Origin: Calliopsis andreniformis
Lineage: Eukaryota > Arthropoda > Insecta > Hymenoptera > Andrenidae
Direction: 5' to 3'
Length of the DNA: 64,000 nt
Assembly (NCBI RefSeq): GCF_051401765.1
Contig: NW_027480422.1
Span: 11,302,001 to 11,366,000, forward strand
Positions 1-11,060 of the stretch are shown here, piece by piece (position 1 is the first letter of the stretch; every line of letters starts with the position of its first letter). Under the pieces are notes generated by a model that searched no databases, was not told the origin of the DNA, and worked only from the letters and a program-made list of their open reading frames with translations. The position numbers and the translations under genes are program-made.

Positions 1-157
1 CCACCTGACCGAATAGTTAGGGCCTAAGAAGTCAACGCCAGAAGCATAAAATACGATATATGTACAACAGTTTTACCATCGTATAAAATGAATAATCGCA
101 AACAGTGTGAAGGTAATGGTCACTTCTATGTTCCGGGCAACCTAGGCTTCACACTAG

Positions 158-205
158 GGCGTTGTTCCACCAGAGCGAATAGTTAGGGCCTAAGAAGTCA
201 ACGCC
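158..205. repeat. Inverted repeat GGCGTTG / CAACGCC across the monomer boundary
   Basis: GGCGTTG at 158-164 is the exact reverse complement of CAACGCC at 199-205, with a 34-base spacer. The same pair occurs in most monomers. Where the second arm reads CAACGCCC (monomers with CGCCCGAAGC) the pairing extends to 8 bp, because the first arm is preceded by G. Pairing potential is read from the sequence; whether it extrudes or is bound by protein is unknown. Confidence 0.75.
183..193. repeat. Odd-centred dyad TTAGG-G-CCTAA
   Basis: TTAGG at 183-187 and CCTAA at 189-193 are perfect reverse complements around one central G. This sits in the loop of the GGCGTTG/CAACGCC inverted repeat. Many monomers keep it; those reading TAGGGCCTTAG or TACGGCCTTAG lose it, so it is a subtype marker rather than an invariant site. 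Confidence 0.7.
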
Positions 206-206
206 T

Positions 207-266
207 GAAGCATAAAATACAAAATAAATACAACAGTTTTTCCATCGTATAACAAGAATAATTGCA
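207..266 (+). other. AT-rich half of the monomer
   Basis: Positions 31-90 of the reference unit hold 15 G+C in 60 bases. They contain A-rich stretches (CATAAAATAC, AAATAAATAC) followed by a T5 run in CAGTTTTTCC and then GTATAA. The A-run and T-run order recurs in every unit, so AT tracts recur every 166 bp. Such spacing could favour nucleosome phasing or DNA curvature; that is an inference. Confidence 0.7.
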
Positions 267-306
267 ACCAGTGTGAAAAATATGGTCATTTCTACGTTGC
301 GGGCAT

Positions 307-324
307 CCTAGGCTTCACTCTAGG
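307..324. repeat. Short hairpin-capable dyad CCTAG-N8-CTAGG
   Basis: CCTAG at 307-311 pairs with CTAGG at 320-324 around the 8-base spacer GCTTCACT. This is among the best conserved parts of the monomer. CCTAGG is itself a palindrome, and in monomers with CACCCTAGGG the second arm becomes the 8-bp palindrome CCCTAGGG. The second arm overlaps by one base the GGCGTTG arm of the neighbouring inverted repeat. Confidence 0.75.
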
Positions 325-778
325 GCGTTACACCACCAGATCGAATAGTTAGGGCCTTAGAAGTCAACGCCCGAAGCATAAAATACAAAATAAATAGAAC
401 AGTTTTTCCATCGCTTAAAACGAGTAATTGCAACCTGTATGAAAGTTATGGTCATTTCAACGTTCCGGGCAACCTAGGCTTCACCCTAGGGCGTTACTCC
501 AGCTGATCGAGTAGTTAGGGCCTAAGAAGTCAACGCCAGAAGCATAAAATACGATATATGTACAACAGTTTTACCATCGTATAAAATAAATAATCGCAAA
601 CAGTGTGAAGGTAATGGTCATTTCTACGTTCCGAGTAACCTAGGCTTCACCCTAGTGCGTTGTTCCACCAGAGCGAATAGTTAGGGCCTAAGAAGTCAAC
701 GCCTGAAGCATAAAGTACAATCAAAATCCAAAAGTTTGTCCATCGTACAGCTGGAATAATTGCAACTAGAGTGAAAGT

Positions 779-788
779 AATGGTCATT
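779..788. repeat. Dyad AATG-GT-CATT
   Basis: AATG at 779-782 and CATT at 785-788 flank GT. The element recurs in many monomers as GTAATGGTCATTTC; others read TTATGGTCATT or GATATGGTCATT and keep only a 3-bp or 4-bp arm. It is a weak dyad, listed because it lies in an otherwise conserved stretch. Confidence 0.5.
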
Positions 789-1558
789 TCCACGTTTCGC
801 GCGACCTAGGCTCCACTCTAGGGCGTTGCTCCACAGATGGAATAGCTAGGGCCTTAGAAGTCAATGCCAGACGCATAAAATGCCATATAAATACAACAGT
901 TGTTCCACTGTATAATATGAATAATTGCAAACAGTGTGGAAGTAATGGTCATTTCTACGTTCCGGGCAACCTAGGCTTCACTCTAGGGCGTTGCTCCTCC
1001 AGATAGAATAGCTAGGGCCCAGGAAGTCAACGCCAGAAGCATAAAATACAATATAAATACAACAGTTCTTCCCTTGTATAACAGGAATAATTGCAACCAG
1101 TGTGAAAGCTATAGTCATTTCTACGTTCCGGGCAACCTAGGCTTCACTCTAGGGCGTTGCTCCACCATATCGAATAGCTGCGGCCTTAGAAGTCAACGCC
1201 ATAACTATAAAAAACAATATAAATACAACAGTTTTTCCATTGTATAAAATGAATAATTGCAAACAGTGTGGTGGTAATGGTCATGTCTACTTTCCGGGCA
1301 ACCTAGGCTTCACTCTAGGGCCTTTCTCCACCACATCGAATAGCTGCGGCCTTAGAAGTCAATGCCAGAAGCATAAAATACAATATACATACAACAGTTT
1401 TTCCATCGTATAACAAGAATAATTGCAACCAGTGTGAAAAATATGGTCATTTCTACGTTGCGGGCATCCTAGGCTTCACTCTAGGGCGTTGCACCACCAG
1501 ATCGAATAGTTAGGGCCTTAGAAGTCAACGCCCGATGCATAAAATACAAAATAAATAG

Positions 1559-2607
1559 AACAGTTTTTCCATTGTATAAAACGAATAATTGAAACCAGTG
1601 TGAAAGTTATGGTCATTTCTACGTTCCGTGCCACCTAGGCTTCACTCTAGGGCGTTGTTCCACCAGAGTGAATAGTTAGGGCCTAAGAAGTCAACGCCAG
1701 GAGCACCAAATACAAAATAAATACAACAGTTTTTCCATCGTATAAAACGATAATTGCATCCAGTGTGCAAGTAATGGTCATTTCTACGATCCGGGCGACC
1801 TAGGCATCACTCTAGGGCGTTGTTCCACCAGAGCGAATAGTTAGGGCCTAAGAAGTCAACGCCTGAAGCATAAAATACAATATAAATACAACAGTTTTTA
1901 CATTGTATAAAACGAATAATTGCAACCAGTATGAAAGTTATGGTCATTTCTACGTTCCGGGCAATCTAGGCTTCACTCTAGGGCGTTGCTCCACCTGACC
2001 GAATAGTTAGGGCCTAAGAAGTCAACGCCAGAAGCATAAAATACGATATATGTACAACAGTTTTACCATCGTATAAAATGAATAATCGCAAACAGTGTGA
2101 AGGTCATGGTCACTTCTACGTTCCGGGCAACCTAGGCTTCACACTAGGGCGTTGTTCCACCAGAGCGAATAGTTATGGCCTAAGAAGTCAACGCCTGAAG
2201 CATAAAATACAAAATAAATACAACAGTTTTTCCATTGTATAAAACGAATAATTGAAACCAGTGTGAAAGTTATGGTCATTTCTACGTTCCGTGCCACCTA
2301 GGCTTCACTCTAGGGCGTTGTTCCACCAGAGTGAATAGTTAGGGCCTAAGAAGTCAACGCCAGGAGCACCAAATACAAAATAAATACAACAGTTTTTCCA
2401 TCGTATAAAACGATAATTGCATCCAGTGTGCAAGTAATGGTCATTTCTACGATCCGGGCGACCTAGGCATCACTCTAGGGCGTTGTTCCACCAGAGCGAA
2501 TAGTTAGGGCCTAAGAAGTCAACGCCTGAAGCATAAAATACAATATAAATACAACAGTTTTTACATTGTATAAAACGAATAATTGCAACCAGTATGAAAG
2601 TTATGGT
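1559..2607 (+). repeat. 4-monomer tandem duplication, 663-bp unit, 1.6 copies
   Basis: 1,559-2,221 is followed by a partial second copy, 2,222-2,607. The marker ACGTTCCGTGCC occurs at 1,621 and 2,284, exactly 663 bp apart (four monomers less one base). The match ends where GGTCATTTC (1,942) becomes GGTTACTTC (2,605). The same structure is present in copy B near 13,668-14,716, so it predates the 12.1-kb duplication. Confidence 0.85.
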
Positions 2608-5275
2608 TACTTCTACGTTCAGGGCAACCTAGGCTTCACCCTAGGGTGTTGCTCCACCAGATCGAATAGTTAGGGTCTAAGAAGTCAAGGCCAGAAGCAT
2701 AAAATACAATATAAATACAACAGCTTTTCCCTTGTATAACAGGAATAATTGCAACCAGTGTGAAAGCTATGGTCATTTCTACGTTCAGGGCAACCTAGGC
2801 TTCACTCTAGGGCGTTGCTCCACCACAGCGAATAGTTAGGGCCTAAGAAGTCAACGCTGAAGCTTAAAATACAATATAAATACAACAGTATTTCCATCGT
2901 ATAAAACGAATAATTGCAACCAGTATGAAAGTTATGGTCATTTCTACGTTCCGGGCAATCTAGGCTTCACTCTAGGGCGTTGCTCCACCTGACCGAATAG
3001 TTAGGGCCTAAGAAGTCAACGCCAGAAGCATAAAATACGATATATGTACAACAGTTTTACCATCGTATAAAATGAATAATCGCAAACAGTGTGAAGGTCA
3101 TGGTCACTTCTACGTTCCGGGCAACCTAGGCTTCACACTAGGGCGTTGTTCCACCAGAGCGAATAGTTATGGCCTAAGAAGTCAACGCCTGAAGCATAAA
3201 ATACAAAATAAATCCAACAGTTTTTCCATCGTATAACAAGAGTAATTGCAACCAGTGTGAAAAATATGGTCATTTCTACGTTGCGGGCATCCTAGGCTTC
3301 ACTCTAGGGCGTTGCACCACCACATCGAATAGCTACGGCCTTAGGAGTCAACGTCAGAGGCATAAAATACAAAATAAATACAACAGTTTTTCCATCGTAT
3401 AACAAGAATAATTGCTACCAGTGTGATAGTGCTGGTCATTTCTACATTCCGGGCAACCTAGACTTCACTCTAGGGCCATGCTCCACCAGATCGAATAGTT
3501 AGGGCCCAAGAAGTCAACGCCAGAAGCATAAAATACAATATAAATACAACAGTTTTTCCCTTGTATAGCAGGAATAATTGCAACCAGTGTGAAAGCTATG
3601 GTCATTTCTACGTTCCGGGCAACCTAGGCTTCACTCTAGGGTGTTGCTCCACCACATCGAATAGTTAGGGCCTTAAATGTCAATGCCGGAAGCATAAAAT
3701 GCCATATAAATACAACAGCTGTTCCACTGTATAATACGTATAATCGCAAACAGTGTGGAAGTAATGGTCATTTCTACGTTCCGTGCCACCTAGGCTTCAC
3801 TCTAGGGCGTTGTTCCACCAGAGTGAATAGTTAGGGCCTAAGAAGTCAACGCCAGGAGCACCAAATACAAAATAAATACAACAGTTTTTCCATCGTATAA
3901 AACGATAATTGCATCCAGTGTGCAAGTAATGGTCATTTCTACGATCCGGGCGACCTAGGCATCACTCTAGGGCGTTGTTCCACCAGAGCGAATAGTTAGG
4001 GCCTAAGAAGTCAACGCCTGAAGCATAAAATACAATATAAATACAACAGTTCTTACATTGTATAAAACGAATAATTGCAACCAGTGTGAAAGTTATGGTT
4101 ACTTCTACGTTCAGGGCAACCTAGGCTTCACCCTAGGGTGTTGCTCCACCAGATCGAATAGTTAGGGTCTAAGAAGTCAAGGCCAGAAGCATAAAATACA
4201 ATATAAATACAACAGCTTTTCCCTTGTATAACAGGAATAATTGCAACCAGTGTGAAAGCTATGGTCATTTCTACGTTCAGGGCAACCTAGGCTTCACTCT
4301 AGGGCGTTGCTCCACCACAGCGAATAGTTAGGGCCTAAGAAGTCAACGCTGAAGCTTAAAATACAATATAAATACAACAGTATTTCCATCGTATAAAACG
4401 AATAATTGCAACCAGTATGAAAGTTATGGTCATTTCTACGTTCCGGGCAATCTAGGCTTCACTCTAGGGCGTTGCTCCACCTGACCGAATAGTTAGGGCC
4501 TAAGAAGTCAACGCCAGAAGCATAAAATACGATATATGTACAACAGTTTTACCATCGTATAAAATGAATAATCGCAAACAGTGTGAAGGTCATGGTCACT
4601 TCTACGTTCCGGGCAACCTAGGCTTCACACTAGGGCGTTGTTCCACCAGAGCGAATAGTTATGGCCTAAGAAGTCAACGCCTGAAGCATAAAATACAAAA
4701 TAAATCCAACAGTTTTTCCATCGTATAACAAGAGTAATTGCAACCAGTGTGAAAAATATGGTCATTTCTACGTTGCGGGCATCCTAGGCTTCACTCTAGG
4801 GCGTTGCACCACCACATCGAATAGCTACGGCCTTAGGAGTCAACGCCAGAGGCATAAAATACAAAATAAATACAACAGTTTTTCCATCGTATAACAAGAA
4901 TAATTGCTACCAGTGTGATAGTGCTGGTCATTTCTACATTCCGGGCAACCTAGACTTCACTCTAGGGCCATGCTCCACCAGATCGAATAGTTAGGGCCCA
5001 AGAAGTCAACGCCAGAAGCATAAAATACAATATAAATACAACAGTTTTTCCCTTGTATAGCAGGAATAATTGCAACCAGTGTGAAAGCTATGGTCATTTC
5101 TACGTTCCGGGCAACCTAGGCTTCACTCTAGGGTGTTGCTCCACCACATCGAATAGTTAGGGCCTTAAATGTCAATGCCGGAAGCATAAAATGCCATATA
5201 AATACAACAGCTGTTCCACTGTATAATACGTATAATCGCAAACAGTGTGGAAGTAATGGTCATTTCTACGTTCCG
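2292..5275 (+). repeat. 9-monomer tandem duplication, 1,492-bp unit, two full copies
   Basis: 2,292-3,783 and 3,784-5,275 are adjacent copies of a 1,492-bp unit (nine monomers less two bases). Markers such as GGTCATGGTCAC lie at 3,096 and 4,588, and the CCAGGAGCACC monomer also appears in both. The left flank of each copy shares the 20 bases ATGGTCATTTCTACGTTCCG, which is where an unequal exchange would have joined. The equivalent place in the 12-kb copy (15,892/15,893) has only one unit and reads straight from the 3,783 side to the 5,276 side. I therefore infer that this duplication arose after the 12.1-kb block copy, or was lost from the other copy. Confidence 0.88.
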
Positions 5276-8200
5276 GGCAACCTAGGCTTCACTCTAGGGC
5301 GTTGCTCAATCACATAGAATAGCTACGGCCCTAGAAGACAACGCCATAACTATAAAATACAATATAAATACAACAGTCTATGCATCGTATAAAACGAATA
5401 ATTGCAACCAGTCTGTTAGTTATGGTCATTTCTACGTTCCGGGCAACCTAGACTTCACCCTAGGGCGTTTCTCCACCAGATCGAATAGTTAGGGCCTAAG
5501 AAGTCAATGCCAGAAGCATAAAATACAAAATAAATACAACAGTTTTCCCATCGTATAAAACGAATAATTGCAACCAGTATGAAAGTTATGGTCATTTCTA
5601 CGTTCCGGGCAATCTAGGCTTCACTCTAGGGCGTTGCTCCACCTGACCGAATAGTTAGGGCCTAAGAAGTCAACGCCAGAAGCATAAAATACGATATATG
5701 TACAACAGTTTTACCATCGTATAAAATGAATAATCGCAAACAGTGTGAAGGTCATGGTCACTTCTACGTTCCGGGCAACCTAGGCTTCACACTAGGGCGT
5801 TGTTCCACCAGAGCGAATAGTTATGGCCTAAGAAGTCAACGCCTGAAGCATAAAATACAAAATAAATACAACAGTTTTTCCATTGTATAAAACGAATAAT
5901 TGAAACCAGTGTGAAAGTTATGGTCATTTCTACGTTCCGTGCCACCTAGGCTTCACTCTAGGGCGTTGTTCCACCAGAGTGAATAGTTAGGGCCTAAGAA
6001 GTCAACGCCAGGAGCACCAAATACAAAATAAATACAACAGTTTTTCCATCGTATAACAAGAATAATTGCAACCAGTGTGAAAAATATGGTCATTTCTACG
6101 TTGCGGGCATCCTAGGCTTCACTCTAGGGCGTTGCACCACCAGATCGAATAGTTAGGGCCTTAGAAGTCAACGCCCGAAGCATAAAATACAAAATAAATA
6201 GAACAGTTTTTCCATTGTATAAAACGAATAATTAAAACCAGTGTAAAAGTTATGGTCAATTCTACGTTCCGGGCAACCTAGGCTTCACTACAGGGCGGTG
6301 CTCCACCAGATCAAATAGTTAGGGCTAAGAAGTCAACGCCAGAAGCATAAAATACAATATAAATACAACAGTTTTTCCGTCGTATAACAGGAATAATTGC
6401 CACCAGTGTGAAAGTGATGGTCATTTCTGCATTCCGGGCAACCTAGGCTTCACTCTAGGGCGTTGCTCCTCCAGGTAGAATAGCTAGGGCCCAGGCAGTC
6501 AACGCCAGAAGCATAAAATACAATATAAATACAACAGTTTTTCCATTGTATAACAGGAATAATTGCAACCAGTGTGAAAGGTATGGTCATTTCTACGTTC
6601 CGGGCAATCTAGGCTTCACTCTAGGGCGTTGCTCCACCTGACCGAATAGTTAGGGCCTAAGAAGTCAACGCCAGAAGCATAAAATACGATATATGTACAA
6701 CAGTTTTACCATCGTATAAAATGAATAATCGCAAACAGTGTGAAGGTCATGGTCACTTCTACGTTCCGGGCAACCTAGGCTTCACACTAGGGCGTTGTTC
6801 CACCAGAGCGAATAGTTATGGCCTAAGAAGTCAACGCCTGAAGCATAAAATACAAAATAAATCCAACAGTTTTTCCATCGTATAACAAGAGTAATTGCAA
6901 CCAGTGTGAAAAATATGGTCATTTCTACGTTGCGGGCATCCTAGGCTTCACTCTAGGGCGTTGCACCACCACATCGAATAGCTACGGCCTTAGGAGTCAA
7001 CGCCAGAGGCATAAAATACAAAATAAATACAACAGTTTTTCCATCGTATAACAAGAATAATTGCTACCAGTGTGATAGTGCTGGTCATTTCTACATTCCG
7101 GGCAACCTAGACTTCACTCTAGGGCCATGCTCCACCAGATCGAATAGTTAGGGCCCAAGAAGTCAACGCCAGAAGCATAAAATACAATATAAATACAACA
7201 GTTTTTCCCTTGTATAGCAGGAATAATTGCAACCAGTGTGAAAGCTATGGTCATTTCTACGTTCCGGGCAACCTAGGCTTCACTCTAGGGTGTTGCTCCA
7301 CCACATCGAATAGTTAGGGAATTAAATGTCAATGCCGGAAGCATAAAATGCCATATAAATACAACAGCTGTTCCACTGTATAATACGTATAATCGCAAAC
7401 AGTGTGGAAGTAATGGTCATTTCTACGTTCCGGGCAACCTAGGCTTCACTCTAGGGCGTTGCTCAATCACATAGAATAGCTACGGCCCTAGAAGACAACG
7501 CCATAACTATAAAATACAATATAAATACAACAGTCTATGCACCGTATAAAACGAATAATTGCAACCAGTCTGTTAGTTATGGTCATTTCTACGTTCCGGG
7601 CAACCTAGACTTCACCCTAGGGCGTTTCTCCACCAGATCGAATAGTTAGGGCCTAAGAAGTCAATGCCAGAAACATAAAATACAAAATAAATACAACAGT
7701 TTTCCCATCGTATAAAACGAATAATTGCAACCAGTATGAAAGTTATGGTCATTTCTACGTTCCGGGCAATCTAGGCTTCACTCTAGGGCGTTGCTCCACC
7801 TGACCGAATAGTTAGGGCCTAAGAAGTCAACGCCAGAAGCATAAAATACGATATATGTACAACAGTTTTACCATCGTATAAAATGAATAATCGCAAACAG
7901 TGTGAAGGTCATGGTCACTTCTACGTTCCGGGCAACCTAGGCTTCACACTAGGGCGTTGTTCCACCAGAGCGAATAGTTATGGCCTAAGAAGTCAACGCC
8001 TGAAGCATAAAATACAAAATAAATACAACAGTTTTTCCATTGTATAAAACGAATAATTGAAACCAGTGTGAAAGTTATGGTCATTTCTACGTTCCGTGCC
8101 ACCTAGGCTTCACTCTAGGGCGTTGTTCCACCAGAGTGAATAGTTAGGGCCTAAGAAGTCAACGCCAGGAGCACCAAATACAAAATAAATACAACAGTTT

Positions 8201-10805
8201 TTCCATCGTATAACAAGAATAATTGCAACCAGTGTGAAAAATATGGTCATTTCTACGTTGCGGGCATCCTAGGCTTCACTCTAGGGCGTTGCACCACCAG
8301 ATCGAATAGTTAGGGCCTTAGAAGTCAACGCCCGAAGCATAAAATACAAAATAAATAGAACAGTTTTTCCATTGTATAAAACGAATAATTAAAACCAGTG
8401 TAAAAGTTATGGTCAATTCTACGTTCCGGGCAACCTAGGCTTCACTACAGGGCGGTGCTCCACCAGATCAAATAGTTAGGGCTAAGAAGTCAACGCCAGA
8501 AGCATAAAATACAATATAAATACAACAGTTTTTCCGTCGTATAACAGGAATAATTGCCACCAGTGTGAAAGTGATGGTCATTTCTGCATTCCGGGCAACC
8601 TAGGCTTCACTCTAGGGCGTTGCTCCTCCAGGTAGAATAGCTAGGGCCCAGGCAGTCAACGCCAGAAGCATAAAATACAATATAAATACAACAGTTTTTC
8701 CATTGTATAACAGGAATAATTGCAACCAGTGTGAAAGGTATGGTCATTTCTACGTTCCGGGCAATCTAGGCTTCACTCTAGGGCGTTGCTCCACCTGACC
8801 GAATAGTTAGGGCCTAAGAAGTCAACGCCAGAAGCATAAAATACGATATATGTACAACAGTTTTACCATCGTATAAAATGAATAATCGCAAACAGTGTGA
8901 AGGTCATGGTCACTTCTACGTTCCGGGCAACCTAGGCTTCACACTAGGGCGTTGTTCCACCAGAGCGTATAGTTATGGCCTAAGAAGTCAACGCCTGAAG
9001 CATAAAATACAAAATAAATCCAACAGTTTTTCCATCGTATAACAAGAGTAATTGCAACCAGTGTGAAAAATATGGTCATTTCTACGTTGCGGGCATCCTA
9101 GGCTTCACTCTAGGGCGTTGCACCACCACATCGAATAGCTACGGCCTTAGGAGTCAACGCCAGAGGCATAAAATACAAAATAAATACAACAGTTTTTCCA
9201 TCGTATAACAAGAATAATTGCTACCAGTGTGATAGTGCTGGTCATTTCTACATTCCGGGCAACCTAGACTTCACTCTAGGGCCATGCTCCACCAGATCGA
9301 ATAGTTAGGGCCCAAGAAGTCAACGCCAGAAGCATAAAATACAATATAAATACAACGGTTTTTCCCTTGTATAGCAGGAATAATTGCAACCAGTGTGAAA
9401 GCTATGGTCATTTCTACGTTCCGGGCAACCTAGGCTTCACTCTAGGGTGTTGCTCCACCACATCGAATAGTTAGGGCCTTAAATGTCAATGCCGGAAGCA
9501 TAAAATGCCATATAAATACAACAGCTGTTCCACTGTATAATACGTATAATCGCAAACAGTGTGGAAGTAATGGTCATTTCTACGTTCCGGGCAACCTAGG
9601 CTTCACTCTAGGGCGTTGCTCAATCACATAGAATAGCTACGGCCCTAGAAGACAACGCCATAACTATAAAATACAATATAAATACAACAGTCTATGCATC
9701 GTATAAAACGAATAATTGCAACCAGTCTGTTAGTTATGGTCATTTCTACGTTCCGGGCAACCTAGACTTCACCCTAGGGCGTTTCTCCACCAGATCGAAT
9801 AGTTAGGGCCTAAGAAGTCAATGCCAGAAGCATAAAATACAAAATAAATACAACAGTTTTCCCATCGTATAAAACGAATAATTGCAACCAGTATGAAAGT
9901 TATGGTCATTTCTACGTTCCGGGCAATCTAGGCTTCACTCTAGGGCGTTGCTCCACCTGACCGAATAGTTAGGGCCTAAGAAGTCAACGCCAGAAGCATA
10001 AAATACGATATATGTACAACAGTTTTACCATCGTATAAAATGAATAATCGCAAACAGTGTGAAGGTCATGGTCACTTCTACGTTCCGGGCAACCTAGGCT
10101 TCACACTAGGGCGTTGTTCCACCAGAGCGAATAGTTATGGCCTAAGAAGTCAACGCCTGAAGCATAAAATACAAAATAAATACAACAGTTTTTCCATTGT
10201 ATAAAACGAATAATTGAAACCAGTGTGAAAGTTATGGTCATTTCTACGTTCCGTGCCACCTAGGCTTCACTCTAGGGCGTTGTTCCACCAGAGTGAATAG
10301 TTAGGGCCTAAGAAGTCAACGCCAGGAGCACCAAATACAAAATAAATACAACAGTTTTTCCATCGTATAACAAGAATAATTGCAACCAGTGTGAAAAATA
10401 TGGTCATTTCTACGTTGCGGGCATCCTAGGCTTCACTCTAGGGCGTTGCACCACCAGATCGAATAGTTAGGGCCTTAGAAGTCAACGCCCGAAGCATAAA
10501 ATACAAAATAAATAGAACAGTTTTTCCATTGTATAAAACGAATAATTAAAACCAGTGTAAAAGTTATGGTCAATTCTACGTTCCGGGCAACCTAGGCTTC
10601 ACTACAGGGCGGTGCTCCACCAGATCAAATAGTTAGGGCTAAGAAGTCAACGCCAGAAGCATAAAATACAATATAAATACAACAGTTTTTCCGTCGTATA
10701 ACAGGAATAATTGCCACCAGTGTGAAAGTGATGGTCATTTCTGCATTCCGGGCAACCTAGGCTTCACTCTAGGGCGTTGCTCCTCCAGGTAGAATAGCTA
10801 GGGCC
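4425..10805 (+). repeat. 13-monomer higher-order repeat, 2,157-bp unit, 2.96 copies
   Basis: A 2,157-bp period (13 x 166 less one base) runs through 6,381 bp. The marker GGTCATGGTCAC occurs at 4,588, 6,745 and 8,902, and in a second phase at 5,750, 7,907 and 10,064, each set exactly 2,157 apart; within the unit the spacings alternate 1,162 and 995. Copies differ only at scattered sites, for example GGGAATTAAA near 7,318 against GGGCCTTAAA, CACCGTA near 7,541 against CATCGTA, and AAACATAAA near 7,671. The period begins at 4,425 and stops at 10,805, where GGGCCC changes to GGGCCT. This is the cleanest higher-order array in the window. Confidence 0.93.
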
Positions 10806-11060
10806 TTAGAAGTCAATGCCAGAAGCATAAAATACAAAATAAATACAACAGCTTTTCCATTGTATAACAAAAATAATTGCAACCAGTGTGAAAGTGATGG
10901 TCAATTCTACGTTCCGGGCAACCTAGGCTTGACCCTAGGGCGTTGCTCCACCTGATCGAATAGTTAGGGCGTAAGAAGTCAACGCCAGAAGCATAAAATA
11001 CGATATATGTACAACAGTTTTACCATCGTATAAAATGAATAATCGCAAACAGTGTGAAGG
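10806..11060 (+). repeat. Transition monomers after the 13-mer array
   Basis: About one and a half ordinary monomers. The first part resembles 17,276-17,395 and the second resembles 17,565-17,730, with the intervening unit missing, so this stretch looks like a joined-up version of that region. No other feature seen. Confidence 0.6.

Larger units (their letters stand above)
177..342 (+). repeat. Reference 166-bp monomer (register used for all positions)
   Basis: Taking GAATAG as position 1, the landmarks are: TTAGGGCCTAA at 7-17, CAACGCC at 23-29, CATAAAATAC at 35-44, the T-run CAGTTTTTCC around 57-67, the variable segment after GTATAA around 72-95, TATGGTCATT at 105-114, CCTAGG at 131-136, CTAGGG at 144-149, and GGCGTT(G) at 148-154. 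Counting every base gives 66 G+C in 166 (39.8%). Positions 31-90 have 15 G+C in 60 and positions 121-166 have 26 in 46, so the unit is clearly two-part in composition. The most variable sites across the array are positions 8-15 (TTAGGGCCTAAG against CTACGGCCTTAG), 72-95 (AACAGGAATAATTGCAACC against AAATGAATAATTGCAAAC) and the run just before GAATAG. I found no obvious half-length sub-repeat inside the unit. Confidence 0.93.
1..3783 (+). repeat. Long block, copy A (copy B at 12,110-15,892)
   Basis: This 3,783-bp stretch of about 23 monomers matches 12,110-15,892 at a constant offset of 12,109. By eye the two are almost identical: the substitutions I found are G2148 against T14257 and C3117 against G15226. 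The match ends sharply at 3,784, where GTGCC replaces the GGCAA seen at 15,893. The first 1,055 bp occur a third time at 19,410-20,464. It contains the 4-monomer duplication at 1,559-2,607 and the start of the 9-monomer repeat. No gene lies in it. Very high identity means recent copying or recent conversion; an assembly duplication is the alternative. Confidence 0.9.

Noticed and set aside
183..188. Telomere-like TTAGGG
   Set aside because: It occurs once per monomer within GTTAGGGCC and never as a tandem TTAGGG run. It varies to CTAGGG or CTACGG between subtypes.
285..304. CENP-B box in TTTCTACGTTCCGGGC
   Set aside because: Aligned to the essential NTTCGNNNNANNCGGGN pattern it keeps TT and CGGG but lacks the CG of TTCG and the central A, so only six of the nine required bases match.
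340..348. RNA polymerase III B-box-like GATCGAATA, suggesting a tRNA-derived SINE origin
   Set aside because: It fits GWTCRANNC except for the final C, and no A box lies at a suitable distance upstream. No cloverleaf can be drawn.
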